Positions 11,228-21,427 of a DNA stretch of 64,000 nucleotides are shown piece after piece. Source of the stretch: Sialis fuliginosa (lineage: Eukaryota > Arthropoda > Insecta > Megaloptera > Sialidae); the NCBI GenBank assembly GCA_961205875.1, contig OY540812.1, positions 930,001 through 994,000 of the forward strand, in the 5' to 3' direction. Position 1 is the stretch's first letter. Every line of letters starts with the position of its first letter. The notes under the pieces are model-generated. The model did not search any database. It was given only the letters and a program-made list of their open reading frames with translations, and was not told the DNA's origin. Made by a program: the position numbers and the translations under genes.

Positions 11228-11455
11228 TGTTAAGTGTTGCCAACATGAATACAACAAAAATAATCATTTTATGAAAATTAAAGTTAAATGCATAATTTAT
11301 TAATTATTGTTTAATCTGTTTTATTTTTAACTAGCGCATTGGACCCGGTATTACCCGGGATAATATTTTGTGAAGTGTTGCCAACATGAATATAACAAAA
11401 ATAATCATTTGTTTTGGTGAAAATTAAAGTTTAATGCATTTATTATATACTTTTT
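11228..11455. repeat. Direct repeat around a Helitron-like terminus
   Basis: AAGTGTTGCCAACATGAATA occurs at about 11232 and 11374, each followed by CAAAAATAATCATTT and a GAAAATTAAAGTT segment. Between them, GGACCCGGTATTACCCGGG forms a perfect short hairpin like the one at 575-600. Confidence 0.6.
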
Positions 11456-11892
11456 ACTTTATCTGTGACGGGTCAAAAAAAACGTCAATGTTTGGGAATT
11501 TTTTTTACAGGTATAACTAATTTTTTTTAAGATCGGGTAAAGGACATTTTATTAAGTGTGTATTCAACTTATTTAATACCAATTTTTATTGAAAAATATT
11601 AAAAATTGACAAAGTTATGAGCCTCGTTTTGATGCGACCAAAAAAAGCATTCATTTCCATTGTCCCATCGAAATTTTGTTATTGGTTATTGAATTTAAAA
11701 AATCAAAATTTATCAATATCTATATCGTTGTGCTTAGCCGTATTTTTCACAAAATGGTGACGGTTTGAATTTTTTTTATATAAATCCTGCAATCCAAAGT
11801 AAAACTTTATTTTAAAGGGGAAATAAATAAAGTATTATTTGTTGCCAAGAACGCAAACTTCAGAAAAAAATACCTTATTGATAATATATAAT
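11456..11892. other. AT-rich spacer, nothing recognised
   Basis: No frame, hairpin or repeat shared with the rest of the window was seen. Confidence 0.4.
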
Positions 11893-11992
11893 AATAAATG
11901 TGGATCTTGACTTCTGGGTGTAAGCCGCGTCAGTTTGGTCGTGTTATCGTCCAACGTTTCGTCACACATAGCAGTGGACATCTTCAGAACTG
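11893..11992 (-). mobile_element. Family P terminal segment
   Basis: On the minus strand it reads CTGAAGATGTCCACTGC, then GTGACGAAACGTTGG, then CTGACGCGGCTTACACCCAG, as at 47107-47190. It lies 3' of the GIY-YIG remnant at 12633-12905 in the same orientation, but whether the two belong to one insertion is unclear. A 167-codon reverse frame crosses this segment; I regard it as fortuitous. Confidence 0.6.
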
Positions 11993-12461
11993 AAACTAAA
12001 GAATTTTGAATAAATCGTTTCACTGAAAATGGCGCCACTGTCGTACCTCTTACTGGAGTATCTCTAATAATTTTACCTACATCAAAACTGTAATTTAACT
12101 TGATAGAATGCACATCTACAGTATGTTTTTTAATAATATATTTCCACTTATAACAAATGACAAAACTGTAACACGAAGATATGCGTGTATGCATGTTATA
12201 GGTATACAAGTCCGTTGTTGTTGCGACGTTTCGTACAGCATCAAGGCGCGCGCGAGCGCAACCACCAATCACGGCCATAGTGTTGTGTGATAACTTACAA
12301 TTACTCGGGTATTTCAGGAATGCTCTGGTCCATCGCATGTCTGCGCAGCATCTTCGCTGTCGTTGTCGTAATCTTCAACTGGTAATTATCTAACCATAAA
12401 AGTTGGGCTCGCTGTCTCTGAAAAACGGCAAACCTTAACCACAATAAAATAATCGACACGT

Positions 12462-12490
12462 GTTTCGACTTCACAAGAAGTCCTCATCAG
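12462..12490 (-). ncRNA. Hammerhead-ribozyme-like core
   Basis: On the minus strand CTGATGAG is followed by a six-base stem (GACTTC/GAAGTC) with a TTGT loop and then GAAAC. This is the order of the conserved hammerhead core. Upstream, AGTCT and AGACT could form stem I. One extra G at the base of stem II and a poor stem III suggest decay. Penelope-like retroelements are known to carry hammerheads, and this one lies just 3' of a Penelope-type GIY-YIG domain on the same strand. Activity is not implied. Confidence 0.55.
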
Positions 12491-12632
12491 GAGTCTAACA
12501 GTTCCAGACTGATACAGTCTTGGTCAAACCTAATATTTGGGCCTTATCTCGCTTCAATGATTCTGACCAATCAACTGCAAGGTCTAGAAGGACTTTTGAT
12601 TATTATTACTGTATGTTTTAATTAGTTTTAAA

Positions 12633-12905
12633 TTACTTATATCTGTAGTGTGATTTAATGTAGTCATATGATGGGTTGTATTTTAGGTGAGCCATGTGCT
12701 CTTTAAATTTAATGTTTATTGATCTCCTAGTTTGTCCTATGTAAAGTTTGTCGCAATTTATGCAGTTTATTTTATAAACACCCAATTTTTCATTTAATTC
12801 TCTTTTATCTTTGGGGTTACTTAGGAGAGTTTTAATATTGTTATTATTAGAATAAACCAAGTCAAATTTTTTATACATTTTGGACAGTCTTTTAGTAGTT
12901 ATTGT
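12633..12905 (-). pseudogene. Penelope-like element GIY-YIG endonuclease domain, 5'-truncated
   Basis: The frame holds LLSNPKDKRELNEKLGVYKI, then NCINCDKLYIGQTRRS, then a KEH motif: the GIY-YIG fold with its GVY and YIG elements, the conserved Arg after the second, and a Cys pair typical of the Penelope-like C-terminal endonuclease. In this class the domain follows a reverse transcriptase and cuts the target DNA. Here no reverse transcriptase is present. The first dozen codons of the open frame come from an adjacent family F-like repeat, so the element is truncated near 12905 and is non-functional. The frame ends at a stop at 12633, and a hammerhead-like core follows about 140 bases further 3'. 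The endonuclease assignment is confident; the placement in Penelope rather than another GIY-YIG group rests on the NPKDK context and the ribozyme-like neighbour. Confidence 0.8.
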
Positions 12906-13150
12906 AATCGGTCCGAAAATCAAAATCAAAAATTACAACATATTTGTATGTTTCAAGATCACTATAGTATATTTACACTATTTTCAGAAAGATGTCTGTG
13001 TGTACGTACGTATGTGCGTGTCATTTTTTTACGTTCACGAAATCTCGTAAATAAAAAATGCTATTGACTTCGTTGGGGTGCGTCTTGACGTGATTATGAT
13101 CAGAAAGAAGCCCCTTCCCCAAACCTCAAAAATTAAAACAAATTAAATAC
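12906..13150. mobile_element. Family F fragment
   Basis: CACTATAGTATATTTACACT, then CGTTCACGAAATCTCGTAAA and TGCTATTGACTTCGTTGGGG, match 24002-24100 closely. It abuts and truncates the Penelope-like remnant. Confidence 0.7.
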
Positions 13151-13754
13151 TTAAGTAACTTTTTTGTCCATTTCACAGACCATAACCCCCCTTTCTGATA
13201 AAATAAATAATTAGCCGCTTCATAGGCATACTGTAACGAACTAAACAATAATAATTATATAACAGACGAATGTTTTATTCATTATCTACTAATTTAGGTT
13301 AGGTTCGGCGAAATTTATTTCAATTCCAATGATGACAAAATTTTTCTTTTTTTTTGTTCCACATTATTTCAATATTCGTTATTACCCCCCCCCCTCCCCA
13401 AACGTACACTTTTTATTAAAAATATCTCTTATAAATGTATACATATAATGTAAATGATGGTCATATTATATTATTATGTAGATTGTTAATGTCAGGGGCG
13501 TAGAAACATTTTTTTAAATTTATTACGAAAATGCATTATTTTATTTTACCCATGTAGACAAAAATCGTCATAACTTGAAAAATATTGAACCAATTTTAAT
13601 CAATTTTTGACTAAAAACTGCACAAATAACGTGCATTTATATTAAAGAAAACCGCGTGCAAATCAGATCAGTGGTTCTCAAGTTATAAGAATTTAAAAAT
13701 GGACGAAATTTTACTTATTTATTATAAATATATTTTACTGTTTTTAAAAATCGA
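13151..13754. other. No gene recognised
   Basis: There is a C-run at 13386-13398 and AT-rich sequence. TCAGGGGCGTAGAAAC near 13492 resembles the end of a hAT-type element, but no partner end was found. Confidence 0.4.
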
Positions 13755-13967
13755 TAAGGTACTGGCACCAATCTTGGACGCTTTATGTGTAAGGTATACC
13801 GTTTTTTGGGATGATGGGCTGCTTAAGCATAATCTAATCTAAAAATTTTTAGATTAGATTATGATTAAGTAATGGCGGTATGTAATCAAATATCAACAAA
13901 TAGTACATTTAATTAAATTATCCATCATTGAAGTATTGTCCAAGACTGGTGCTAGTACATTATACTA
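13755..13967. mobile_element. Short family A derivative with both ends
   Basis: AAGGTACTGGCACCAATCTT at the left and CCAAGACTGGTGCTAGTACA at the right are inverted family A ends. The interior keeps only TGTAATCAAATATCAACAAA and a local inverted repeat (TAATCTAATCTAAAAATTTT and its partner). Confidence 0.65.
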
Positions 13968-14038
13968 ATATGATATGTATATTTGTATATATCATCCCCA
14001 TGTCTCCCCCCCCCCCCTTCCGCTGCAGTAGCTGCGCC

Positions 14039-14558
14039 CAGGGGCGCCGACTTGTTAAAAATATTGGAGGGGTTCAATTTTTTTGGACTCCCTTTTCCCT
14101 TATATAAGACAAAATAATAATACCGTGTACCCCCCACCCCCCCAAGAAAGTTGACGTAAGAAGCTTTTTTCATTAACAATTTTTTCTTAATACAGACCTG
14201 ACCTAATTAATTTGTATACTATATGATCGACTATTAAAATATCTACAACAATTCTGCAAATAAACTCCTTCATTACTTTTTATTGTATCTTTATTTGTGT
14301 ACAAAATAATTTTTTATATTTTATATATTTCACTTGCCTAAACGATTAACTTTCCAAAAATCTCCATAATTCTAATAATTTTTCATGACAACATTATTTT
14401 ACAAAATATACTCACTAACATATTTGCAACCTATAAATAATCCATTAAATCTTAATGTATAAACTTAAATATTCATCATTTATTGGGGGGGCTCAGCCCC
14501 CCCGACGGTAATATTGGGGGGCTTGAGCCCCTTAAGCCCCATGGAGTCGGCGCCCCTG
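14039..14558. mobile_element. hAT-type non-autonomous element with perfect 8-bp target duplication
   Basis: The perfect 14-bp inverted ends are CAGGGGCGCCGACT (14039-14052) and AGTCGGCGCCCCTG (14545-14558). They are flanked by the identical octamer GCTGCGCC at 14031-14038 and 14559-14566. The 520-bp size, 8-bp duplication and CAGGGG ends are as expected for the hAT superfamily. The interior is non-coding and includes the palindrome GGGGGGGCTCAGCCCCCCC near 14485. Confidence 0.85.
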
Positions 14559-14790
14559 GCTGCGCCCCTGAGGTGTGTGTTTCCACTTGTCATGTATGAA
14601 TTCGATCATTTTATATTTCTGACAGATTCGTAATACATCTAATTAATTCTCTAAATAAAAACATACCGCGTGCCCACACCTGGATTTTTATACACTTATG
14701 TAATAAATAACTCGCGATAATTGAAATGTCATTCTCTTGTATTGAAAAATGCGTGTACCTATGCAGGGACGGACCGGGGATAATTTTCTT

Positions 14791-15530
14791 TTTTTATAAT
14801 TGTATACATTCATTAAAATATTTATAGAAAAAAATGGACAATGTTTAAAGCACTGTAATTATGGTAGAAATGGTGGTATGTAAATAAATAAAAAATCATC
14901 TTGAAGACTGAAGTCGTCTCTTTTTAACGATTTTTGAAAATTTAATATTTATTCGTTTTTACAGAAGTTGTGGGGTTATATGCAAAAATGCAATTTTCTT
15001 TTTTTATAAGTATATGTTAAATTTTTAAAGCACTGTAATTTTGGTAGAAATGATGATATGTAAATAAATTAAAAAACATCTTGAAGACTGAAGTCTTCTC
15101 TTTTTAACGATTTTTGAAAATTTAATATTTATTCGTTTTTACAGAAGTTGTGGGGTTATATGCAAAAATGCAATTTTCTTTTTTTATAAGTATATGTTAA
15201 ATTTTTAAAGCACTGTAATTTTGGTAGAAATGATGATATGTAAATAAATAAAAATACATTTTGAAGACTGAAGTTCCCTCTTTTCAATGTTTTTTGAAAA
15301 TTTAATATTTATTCATTTTTAGAGAGGTTATGGAGTTACATGCAAAAATGTAATTTTCTTTTTTTATAAGTAGGTATATATTAAATTTTTAAAGCACTGT
15401 AATTTTGGTAGAAATGATGATATGTACATAAATAAAAAACCATTTTGAAGATTGAAGTCTCGTATTTTTAACGTTTTTTGAAAATTTAACATTTATTCAT
15501 TTTTTGCGAAGTTATGGGGTTACAAAGCAA
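14791..15530 (+). repeat. Satellite array, about 180-bp unit, four copies
   Basis: AAAGCACTGTAATT occurs near 14848, 15028, 15208 and 15392, giving spacings of 180, 180 and 184. Units share TTGAAGACTGAAGT and TTTTTGAAAATTTAATATTT. Copies two and three are nearly identical. Related sequence lies at 37837-38760 and 45680-45850. Confidence 0.85.
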
Positions 15531-15850
15531 CTAAAAAGAATTGCAATTTTTGTAATTTATGGATAGGGTGTACGAATTTAAAATATTTTTTTAGACAAAA
15601 TCCAATGATGTGGTTTGAAAGCGGGCAATTTCAGGTTCAAAATGCTTTTTTAGATATTTAAGTTCCGATTTTTCTTCATAGAAATATTTGAGATTAAACA
15701 AAAATCGTTATTTTTTGCTTATTAACGGAAAAAGCTGAAACGGTTTCAAATGATATTAAAAGTTTTTTGCTTCCTGTTTTACATGATTTATCTATTATTT
15801 TGTTTGATTGCTAAGTAGGCGTTTTGTTTGTTCTAGGTAAGTAGGAGCCA
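15531..15850. other. No gene recognised
   Basis: AT-rich sequence continuing from the satellite without its repeat unit. Nothing else was identified. Confidence 0.4.
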
Positions 15851-15910
15851 GTGAGAGTGAGCCGCCATTTTGTACACCAAGTCAACAACAATAACAATAG
15901 CTGTGACAAA

Positions 15911-15973
15911 ATGTCGTTCCGGTGCATGCCAGCGCCATTCCAACCCCTAGCGGCAGAATGCGGTGTCACATGG
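15911..15973 (+). CDS. Possible short first coding exon (low confidence)
   Basis: An ATG with good context (GACAAAATG) opens 21 codons (MSFRCMPAPFQPLAAECGVTW) before a donor-like TGG|GTATGC. Reading through, the frame stops at 15980. About 45 bases upstream is GCCGCCATTTTG, a YY1/Pho-type site common near promoters. The block is clearly less AT-rich than its surroundings and unique in the window. No acceptor or downstream exon was paired with it, so it may equally be a fragment or chance. Confidence 0.2.
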
Positions 15974-16408
15974 GTATGCTAATCAATTGTCATAACTCAT
16001 AACCTAACAAACAACAAACAAAAAAGTAACTATAATGATCTGAACTGAACTTATAAGATTAAAATGCTAATGCATTTGACAAAGAATTGAAAAAATTATT
16101 TTTTTATGTATGTGATCGCATCAGGTCTAAACCACTGGACGTATCGAAGCCATATTCATACCATATGTTCGTTTGGTGCTCCGATAAGTTCATAGATTTT
16201 TTGGACTCGGTAGGTGGCGCTGGGGTCGAGATATTTATGAAAATGTTCCCTTATTGAAAACTGATAAATTAACAAATAAGTTGAATAGTTAATATTTCAG
16301 CTTGGCGCGATCCTACAGACTAATTAATTAATTAATTAGGCGTGAAATTTTTAATAAGGGAAGCATATTTTGTCAATCCTCTCCCTCTTATTAACAAAAA
16401 CAAAACTA

Positions 16409-17290
16409 GTTATGAAACACATTAAGTTCAAGTTTTTACTTTTTTTAATAAATTCTTATATATTTATATAATAACTACGTCTTATTTTCATGTATTTTAG
16501 TCGATATTTGTATGACGAGTTGAAGTTCACTGCAGGAAAATTCACTAAAAAATTTCGAATTTTTGATTTCGTTAAAAGTATGTTTATTGTATAGAAAATG
16601 ACGTGAAAAGTTGAATGATTCAAACCGCAGGTCTGTATCTCAAACCGTTCTTGAGATATAGCCTCTCAAAGTTTTAGTTTTATCAAATTTTTGGAGAAAA
16701 AAGACCATAACTTTTGAATGCGTGGTCGGAATTGATTTTAGTTGACGGATTTGGAATCAGCGTGTCAAAATCTATATAATGACATGTATAATACTTTAAA
16801 ATCCGACAAAAAAAATTTGGCCAAAAATCGACATTTTTTTAAGGTATACCCCTTTGAATTTTTTCGATTTTTCGCGAAATTTTTTTTTTTGAGTTTTAAA
16901 GTATTATACATGTCATTATATAGATTATGACACGCTGATTCCAAATCCGTCAACTAAAATCAATTCCAACCACGCGTTCAAAAGTTATGGCCTTTTTTCT
17001 CCAACAATTTGAAAAAACTAAAAATTTGAGAGGCTATATCTCGAGAACGGTTTGAGATACAGACCTGCGGTTTGAAACAAACAACTTTTCACGTCATTTT
17101 CTATACAATAAACATACTTTTAACGAAATCAAAAATTCAAAATATTTTAGTGAAATTTCCTGCAGTGAACTTCAACTCGTCATACAAATATCGACTAAAA
17201 TACTAGAAATACAAGACGTAGAGGTATTATAGTTTCATAACTGAGCGTGTAAATTAATATTAAATGATTTTTTTTGGTTAAAATGTTTGA
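16409..17290. mobile_element. Family X large palindrome, copy 1
   Basis: The two halves mirror each other about a centre near 16848. Outer ends AGTTATGAAAC (16408-16418) and GTTTCATAACT (17232-17242) are perfect inverted repeats, with inner arms including GTCGATATTTGTATGACGAG and its mirror. A further 50 bases on the right are shared with copy 2 at 35429-36318. Because of the symmetry, similar 62-codon frames (MTDLESAC...) appear on both strands at the centre; these are a by-product of the palindrome. Confidence 0.85.
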
Positions 17291-17851
17291 TTTGCGCATA
17301 AAGATGAATATTCTAATAATATATTTCAATTATTTATTAACTGAAAACACATATAGGGTTAGAATTTACCAATTTCTTCCGGAACCGGAACCGGAATAAA
17401 ATCGTGAATTCCGGTATACCCATAATAATAATTTTTAAGTTTTTATAAATCGGTTTCATTTTATTTTTTTCTTAAAAAGTTTCGAGTAGCGTATCTTTAA
17501 AGTCCACAGTCAGATTCTTATAAAATTTATATGGGACCACCTCAGGAGTATTCTCTTTCAAATACATAAAAAATAATCCGAATCGATGCATATTTGTCGG
17601 AATTATACCCGAAAATATATATCGTCAAATTGAGAACAGATGAAAGTCGTTTAAAAAGATTGGGTTATCTCTATCTTCATTTCTGTACGTCTATGATAAA
17701 TATAAAAATCAAAAGATAAAAGGACAGGAGTCCCTCGATTTACGCGGGTAATTAGTTCCATGAAAACAACGCGTATTTTTCATCTTATACAGAAATAAAA
17801 TGGTATAATATAAATGTAATTGAAGAAACTATGTACTTATATATATATATA
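17291..17851. other. No gene recognised
   Basis: CGGAACCGGAACCGG is a small repeat near 17380. TCCCTCGATTTACGCGGGTA near 17732 is related to the tandem unit at 54879-55250. Otherwise nothing was seen. Confidence 0.4.
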
Positions 17852-19083
17852 CATGGGCGTAGCCAGGGTGGGGCAGGGGGGGGCGCTTGCCCCCCCCTAG
17901 CTTGTGGACAAAAAGTAATAAGTAAATCAGTATTATTGCTCAAACAGGGATATTTCTAGACTTCTATGATGTCCATTGGATTTTTGAACATAAATTTATA
18001 TTTTGGATCCAGAAAATCAAATATCAAAGTTTTTTAAACACAATCTTTTACTTTTCCATGTAAACTAAAATATCAGTGAAAATTAAAAATAAAATAAAAA
18101 CACCTAAAGGCAAAGGTCGCAGTGTTGGCAACAGTGAAAACTGTGTTTTGTGTTAAAATAACTACCCACAAAGCATGGGCAAGGGGGGACGCTTGCCCCT
18201 CCCCCTAGCTCGTGAACTAAGTAACAAATGAATCAGTTCATTGGCTAAATATTGACATTTTTAGATTCGAAAATTTAAATATCATTGTTTTTTTTTATTG
18301 CAATCTCTTGTTAAAGCGGGTAAACTATTCATGTCATTGCCTTTTTATCCTTTTTATACAAAAAAAAGAAGTTTTTTTGATATTTCAACTATACATGTGT
18401 ATTATCAATTCAAATTAGATCGATTTTTTACATTAAATAAAAAAATTATAAATAAAAATAAAAACACCAAAATAGCAACGTAGAGTACATTTTTGTAGAG
18501 GATTTTGTCTTCAAAAAGATATGCACATTATTGCACATACATTAATTAATTGATTGAAAAAAATGTGGCGAAAATAAAAGAAGAAATGAAAAAAAGAATG
18601 ACTTTTCATTGTTACTTTTTGCGCACCTATCTAGATATATAATAAATAATGAAAATGTTAATTTTTTCATGGCTCTTTTATAATTCCTCGATAATAATCA
18701 AGAACACACCAAAAAATTGATTTATTAAGTTAATGAAAATCACGGATTTTCACGAGCCAAAGTTCCAAGTTGCAACGAAACTATAGCATTTAATTTAAGA
18801 AAAAAAGGATTTACCAAATTTTGTTTACATTAATGGCCATTTATCAGAGTCGTTCTTACACATTTCGAGGTCCCAGACGCCAAAAATGTGAGGCCCATTG
18901 AAATATTTTTATTAAAAAAAATTTTTATAAAATTTTTTAGGTAAGGTTACCATAATAATGTGAGAGCTTTTTTTGTTCACCTCTCTCTTATTACCTCGGG
19001 GTACTAGGCAAAACACGCCGACCAATCGGTTTCAAAAAAAAATTTTTTGCCCTCCCCTGAACAAAATCCTGGCTACGCCCATG
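17852..19083. mobile_element. 1.23-kb TIR element with 16-bp perfect ends
   Basis: CATGGGCGTAGCCAGG (17852-17867) and CCTGGCTACGCCCATG (19068-19083) are perfect inverted ends. Near the left end a GCGCTTGCCCCCCCCTAGCT block is repeated as ACGCTTGCCCCTCCCCCTAG near 18190, so the left 300 bp is duplicated. No transposase frame is visible; the 61- and 75-codon frames inside are low-complexity. Confidence 0.75.
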
Positions 19084-19394
19084 TATATATATTATTATTT
19101 CTTGCATCAATGTATAGCGTGTACAGATAAATGTACTTATTACCATCAAACTAATAACATAGCCAATCAAAAACGCGTATTTTTCATAATAATTATCTAA
19201 TCATAAAAATAGCATGCCATCAACTGTGAGACAGACATTATATCTATAAGCACAAAAACGGTATACCCGAACAAAACAACTTTCCAATATTGGTCATGTA
19301 AATTATTGGTCGGTTTCGTCCAATCCAAATGCGATAGAATAATTTCTATACGAAAAACAATTAGACTGTAACCTGCAATTAATGAAATTATTGC

Positions 19395-19660
19395 AAAGAT
19401 AGCTCGCGGCGATCGAGCAGGCCTTGTGCGGTGCGTTGTGTAACGTGCTGACATCTACCGATGCGCTGTTGTCGAAACTCACCTTCCGTGTACAGCCTCT
19501 GGCGGAGAGTAGCGTAATCTGTCGCTGTGCGTTCGAATCGTATTCGGTTCGTATCTTGGATAAGTCGAGTTTTGGTTTGGATGATGGATATGTTTTAAAA
19601 TCGCGATTTCTGTATTTAAATGGAAGGGGTGTGGAAGGGGAAGGGGGTTTGGGTGGCTCA
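19395..19660. other. GC-enriched island with exon-like signals
   Basis: On the plus strand an open frame after a stop at 19400 reads LAAIEQALCGALCNVL and onward past 19560, but lacks a pyrimidine tract before its AG. On the minus strand CGGAAG|GTGAGT is a full-consensus splice donor with the exon edge at 19483. The two readings compete. No repeat copy was found in the window, so part of a real, perhaps non-coding, exon is plausible. I cannot name it. Confidence 0.3.
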
Positions 19661-19975
19661 AAGCGTTACTGTTGGTGTTTTATATAATTGATTATTTTAA
19701 AATACGTGAATTGAAATCAGTTTTGATTGTTGTAATTTAAAAAAAAAAAAATTATTAAAAATCTTTACGAGGGAAGGTAGAAATTTCGAAAATCATCCTT
19801 AATTATTAGACATAATTAATTAATAGACTTTTGTAAAAGAATTTAAATAAATTTTTGTACTGAATTACAAAAATTACATTTTTAATATACTTAAGTACTT
19901 TTCAAAAGTACTTCAGTACTGTTTTGTAAAAATGTATTAATTTTTGTATTTAAATACATTTTTTTTGTACTTTGC

Positions 19976-20905
19976 CTTTTATTTTGTTCTTGTTTTTTCT
20001 CCGGTAATGGATAAAGTAAAACCAGTAATGAGCACGCAGTGATGGACACTTGCTAATGATAAGTACTACGACACAAAAGATATAAAAGAAAGAATCGTCA
20101 AATTTGAAACAATATAAAGCAGTTGCTATGATAATATAATAATTAATAAATAAATTATACTAATAATTAGTTGAAATGTCCATCATTTTGACACCTATTG
20201 GCCGATTGTCATCAAATCACGCTGTAAGACAGTTAAATGTATATAGATTAATATTCAGAAATGGTAGTAATCAAATATCAACACATCTTTCTAATTCAGA
20301 ACGGGGTAAATATGAAACACCAAAAAAATGGGGTAAAAGTGAAACAAGCTTGCAACTAAAAAACTAATTTGTTTATAGAAGAATTATAAAAACTGACATC
20401 ATCATTAAAGGTTTGTTAAAGCGACCTGAAAATATGAATCGCCTAATAAGTGATGTGTCACCCCTTCTACACCCTGTTAGTCGATGTCAAAACATGTGAA
20501 TTAAATTTTAATTCTTTGCACATAACTTTCTGTATAGCTCAGATATTAATTAAATTTACAATTTCACATTGATATGCCATAAAGAAGATAAATCAAACTT
20601 GCCAAAGTTAATTTTTCTACAAATATTTTCCATTTGAGGCTTGTTTCACTTTTTCCCAAATTAGAGGTTAAAAATGAAACACAGTTTTTTGATTTTTAAA
20701 GTCCGTGTTGTATCGTACAGTTCAAATTACGTAAATATTTAAAATTATTATTCATAAGCGCATCTAGTAGAAAAAATTAAAGTACGAATTTGTATCGTTA
20801 ACTGTCAAAAAACATGAAAAAATTGTATTTTGTTTCACTTTTACCCTAGTTGACCCTACATTTAATTAAAAATTTGCCATCATGGGGTCATATCCAAGAC
20901 CTTAT
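19976..20905 (-). mobile_element. Family A copy interrupted by family B
   Basis: Family A runs from CCTTTTATTTTGTTCTTG to CTAATTCAG near 20297. It resumes with TACATTTAATTAAAAATTTG near 20863, exactly where uninterrupted copies continue. The outer right end is degraded (CATATCCAAGACC). Confidence 0.75.
20299..20863 (+). mobile_element. Family B element nested in family A
   Basis: It runs from ACGGGGTAAATATGAAACAC to CACTTTTACCCTAGTTGACC. The right end mirrors the left end of the copy at 4880 (AGGGTCGAATGGGGTAAA). The host family A sequence is continuous across the junctions, so B inserted after A. Confidence 0.75.
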
Positions 20906-21427
20906 TTCTCATTAAGGAAACTATAAAAATAATTTTACTATACGACATATTTATGTAAAAATCCATAATTCGAAACCGTGTTAAATATATTGCAACGTTT
21001 GACAAACGAAACTTTGTGTTGGTAAGGGTTAGAGAAGGGGAATAAGGGGGGGGGGGGGTGAACCACCCCCAAACGCGATAAGACGTCGCCGGGACCATTT
21101 TCGACACAATACATCTCGTGCCCTTTATCGACAGTTACCTGGCGATATTAGGGAAATTGGAACCTGTTATGTTGGCAACTTTTGCCTTTCAATGTATGCA
21201 TTTAACGTATTTATCATTTTTATTGCTGGTATTTTGTGCGAGGTTCTTTTTTTCGTAGCCGTTTGTGATATCTCTGGGGTAAAGATGGACGGAGGGTATA
21301 TTATGAGATATTTATTTTTATCGTATTTATTTTCATTTAATATCGTATGATTTTTTAAGTTTAACTTATTTAGCTAGATAGTAAGTTAGAATGACCACTA
21401 CATGACTTAAAATACAACAGGTTTTCA
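20906..21427. other. No gene recognised
   Basis: A G-run (GGGGGGGGGGGGTG) near 21047 and AT-rich sequence. The 75-codon reverse frame at 20880-21107 is poly-Pro from the C-run and not convincing. Confidence 0.4.

Noticed and set aside
11835..12338. 167-codon reverse frame, the longest in the window
   Set aside because: It crosses a family P repeat and unrelated flanking DNA, with no domain or codon character. The part shared with 47020-47238 reflects repeated DNA, not a protein family.
16742..16953. 62-codon frames (MTDLESAC...) on both strands here and at 35772-35983
   Set aside because: They mirror each other because the DNA is palindromic; the centre is low-complexity and no start, splice or domain evidence exists.
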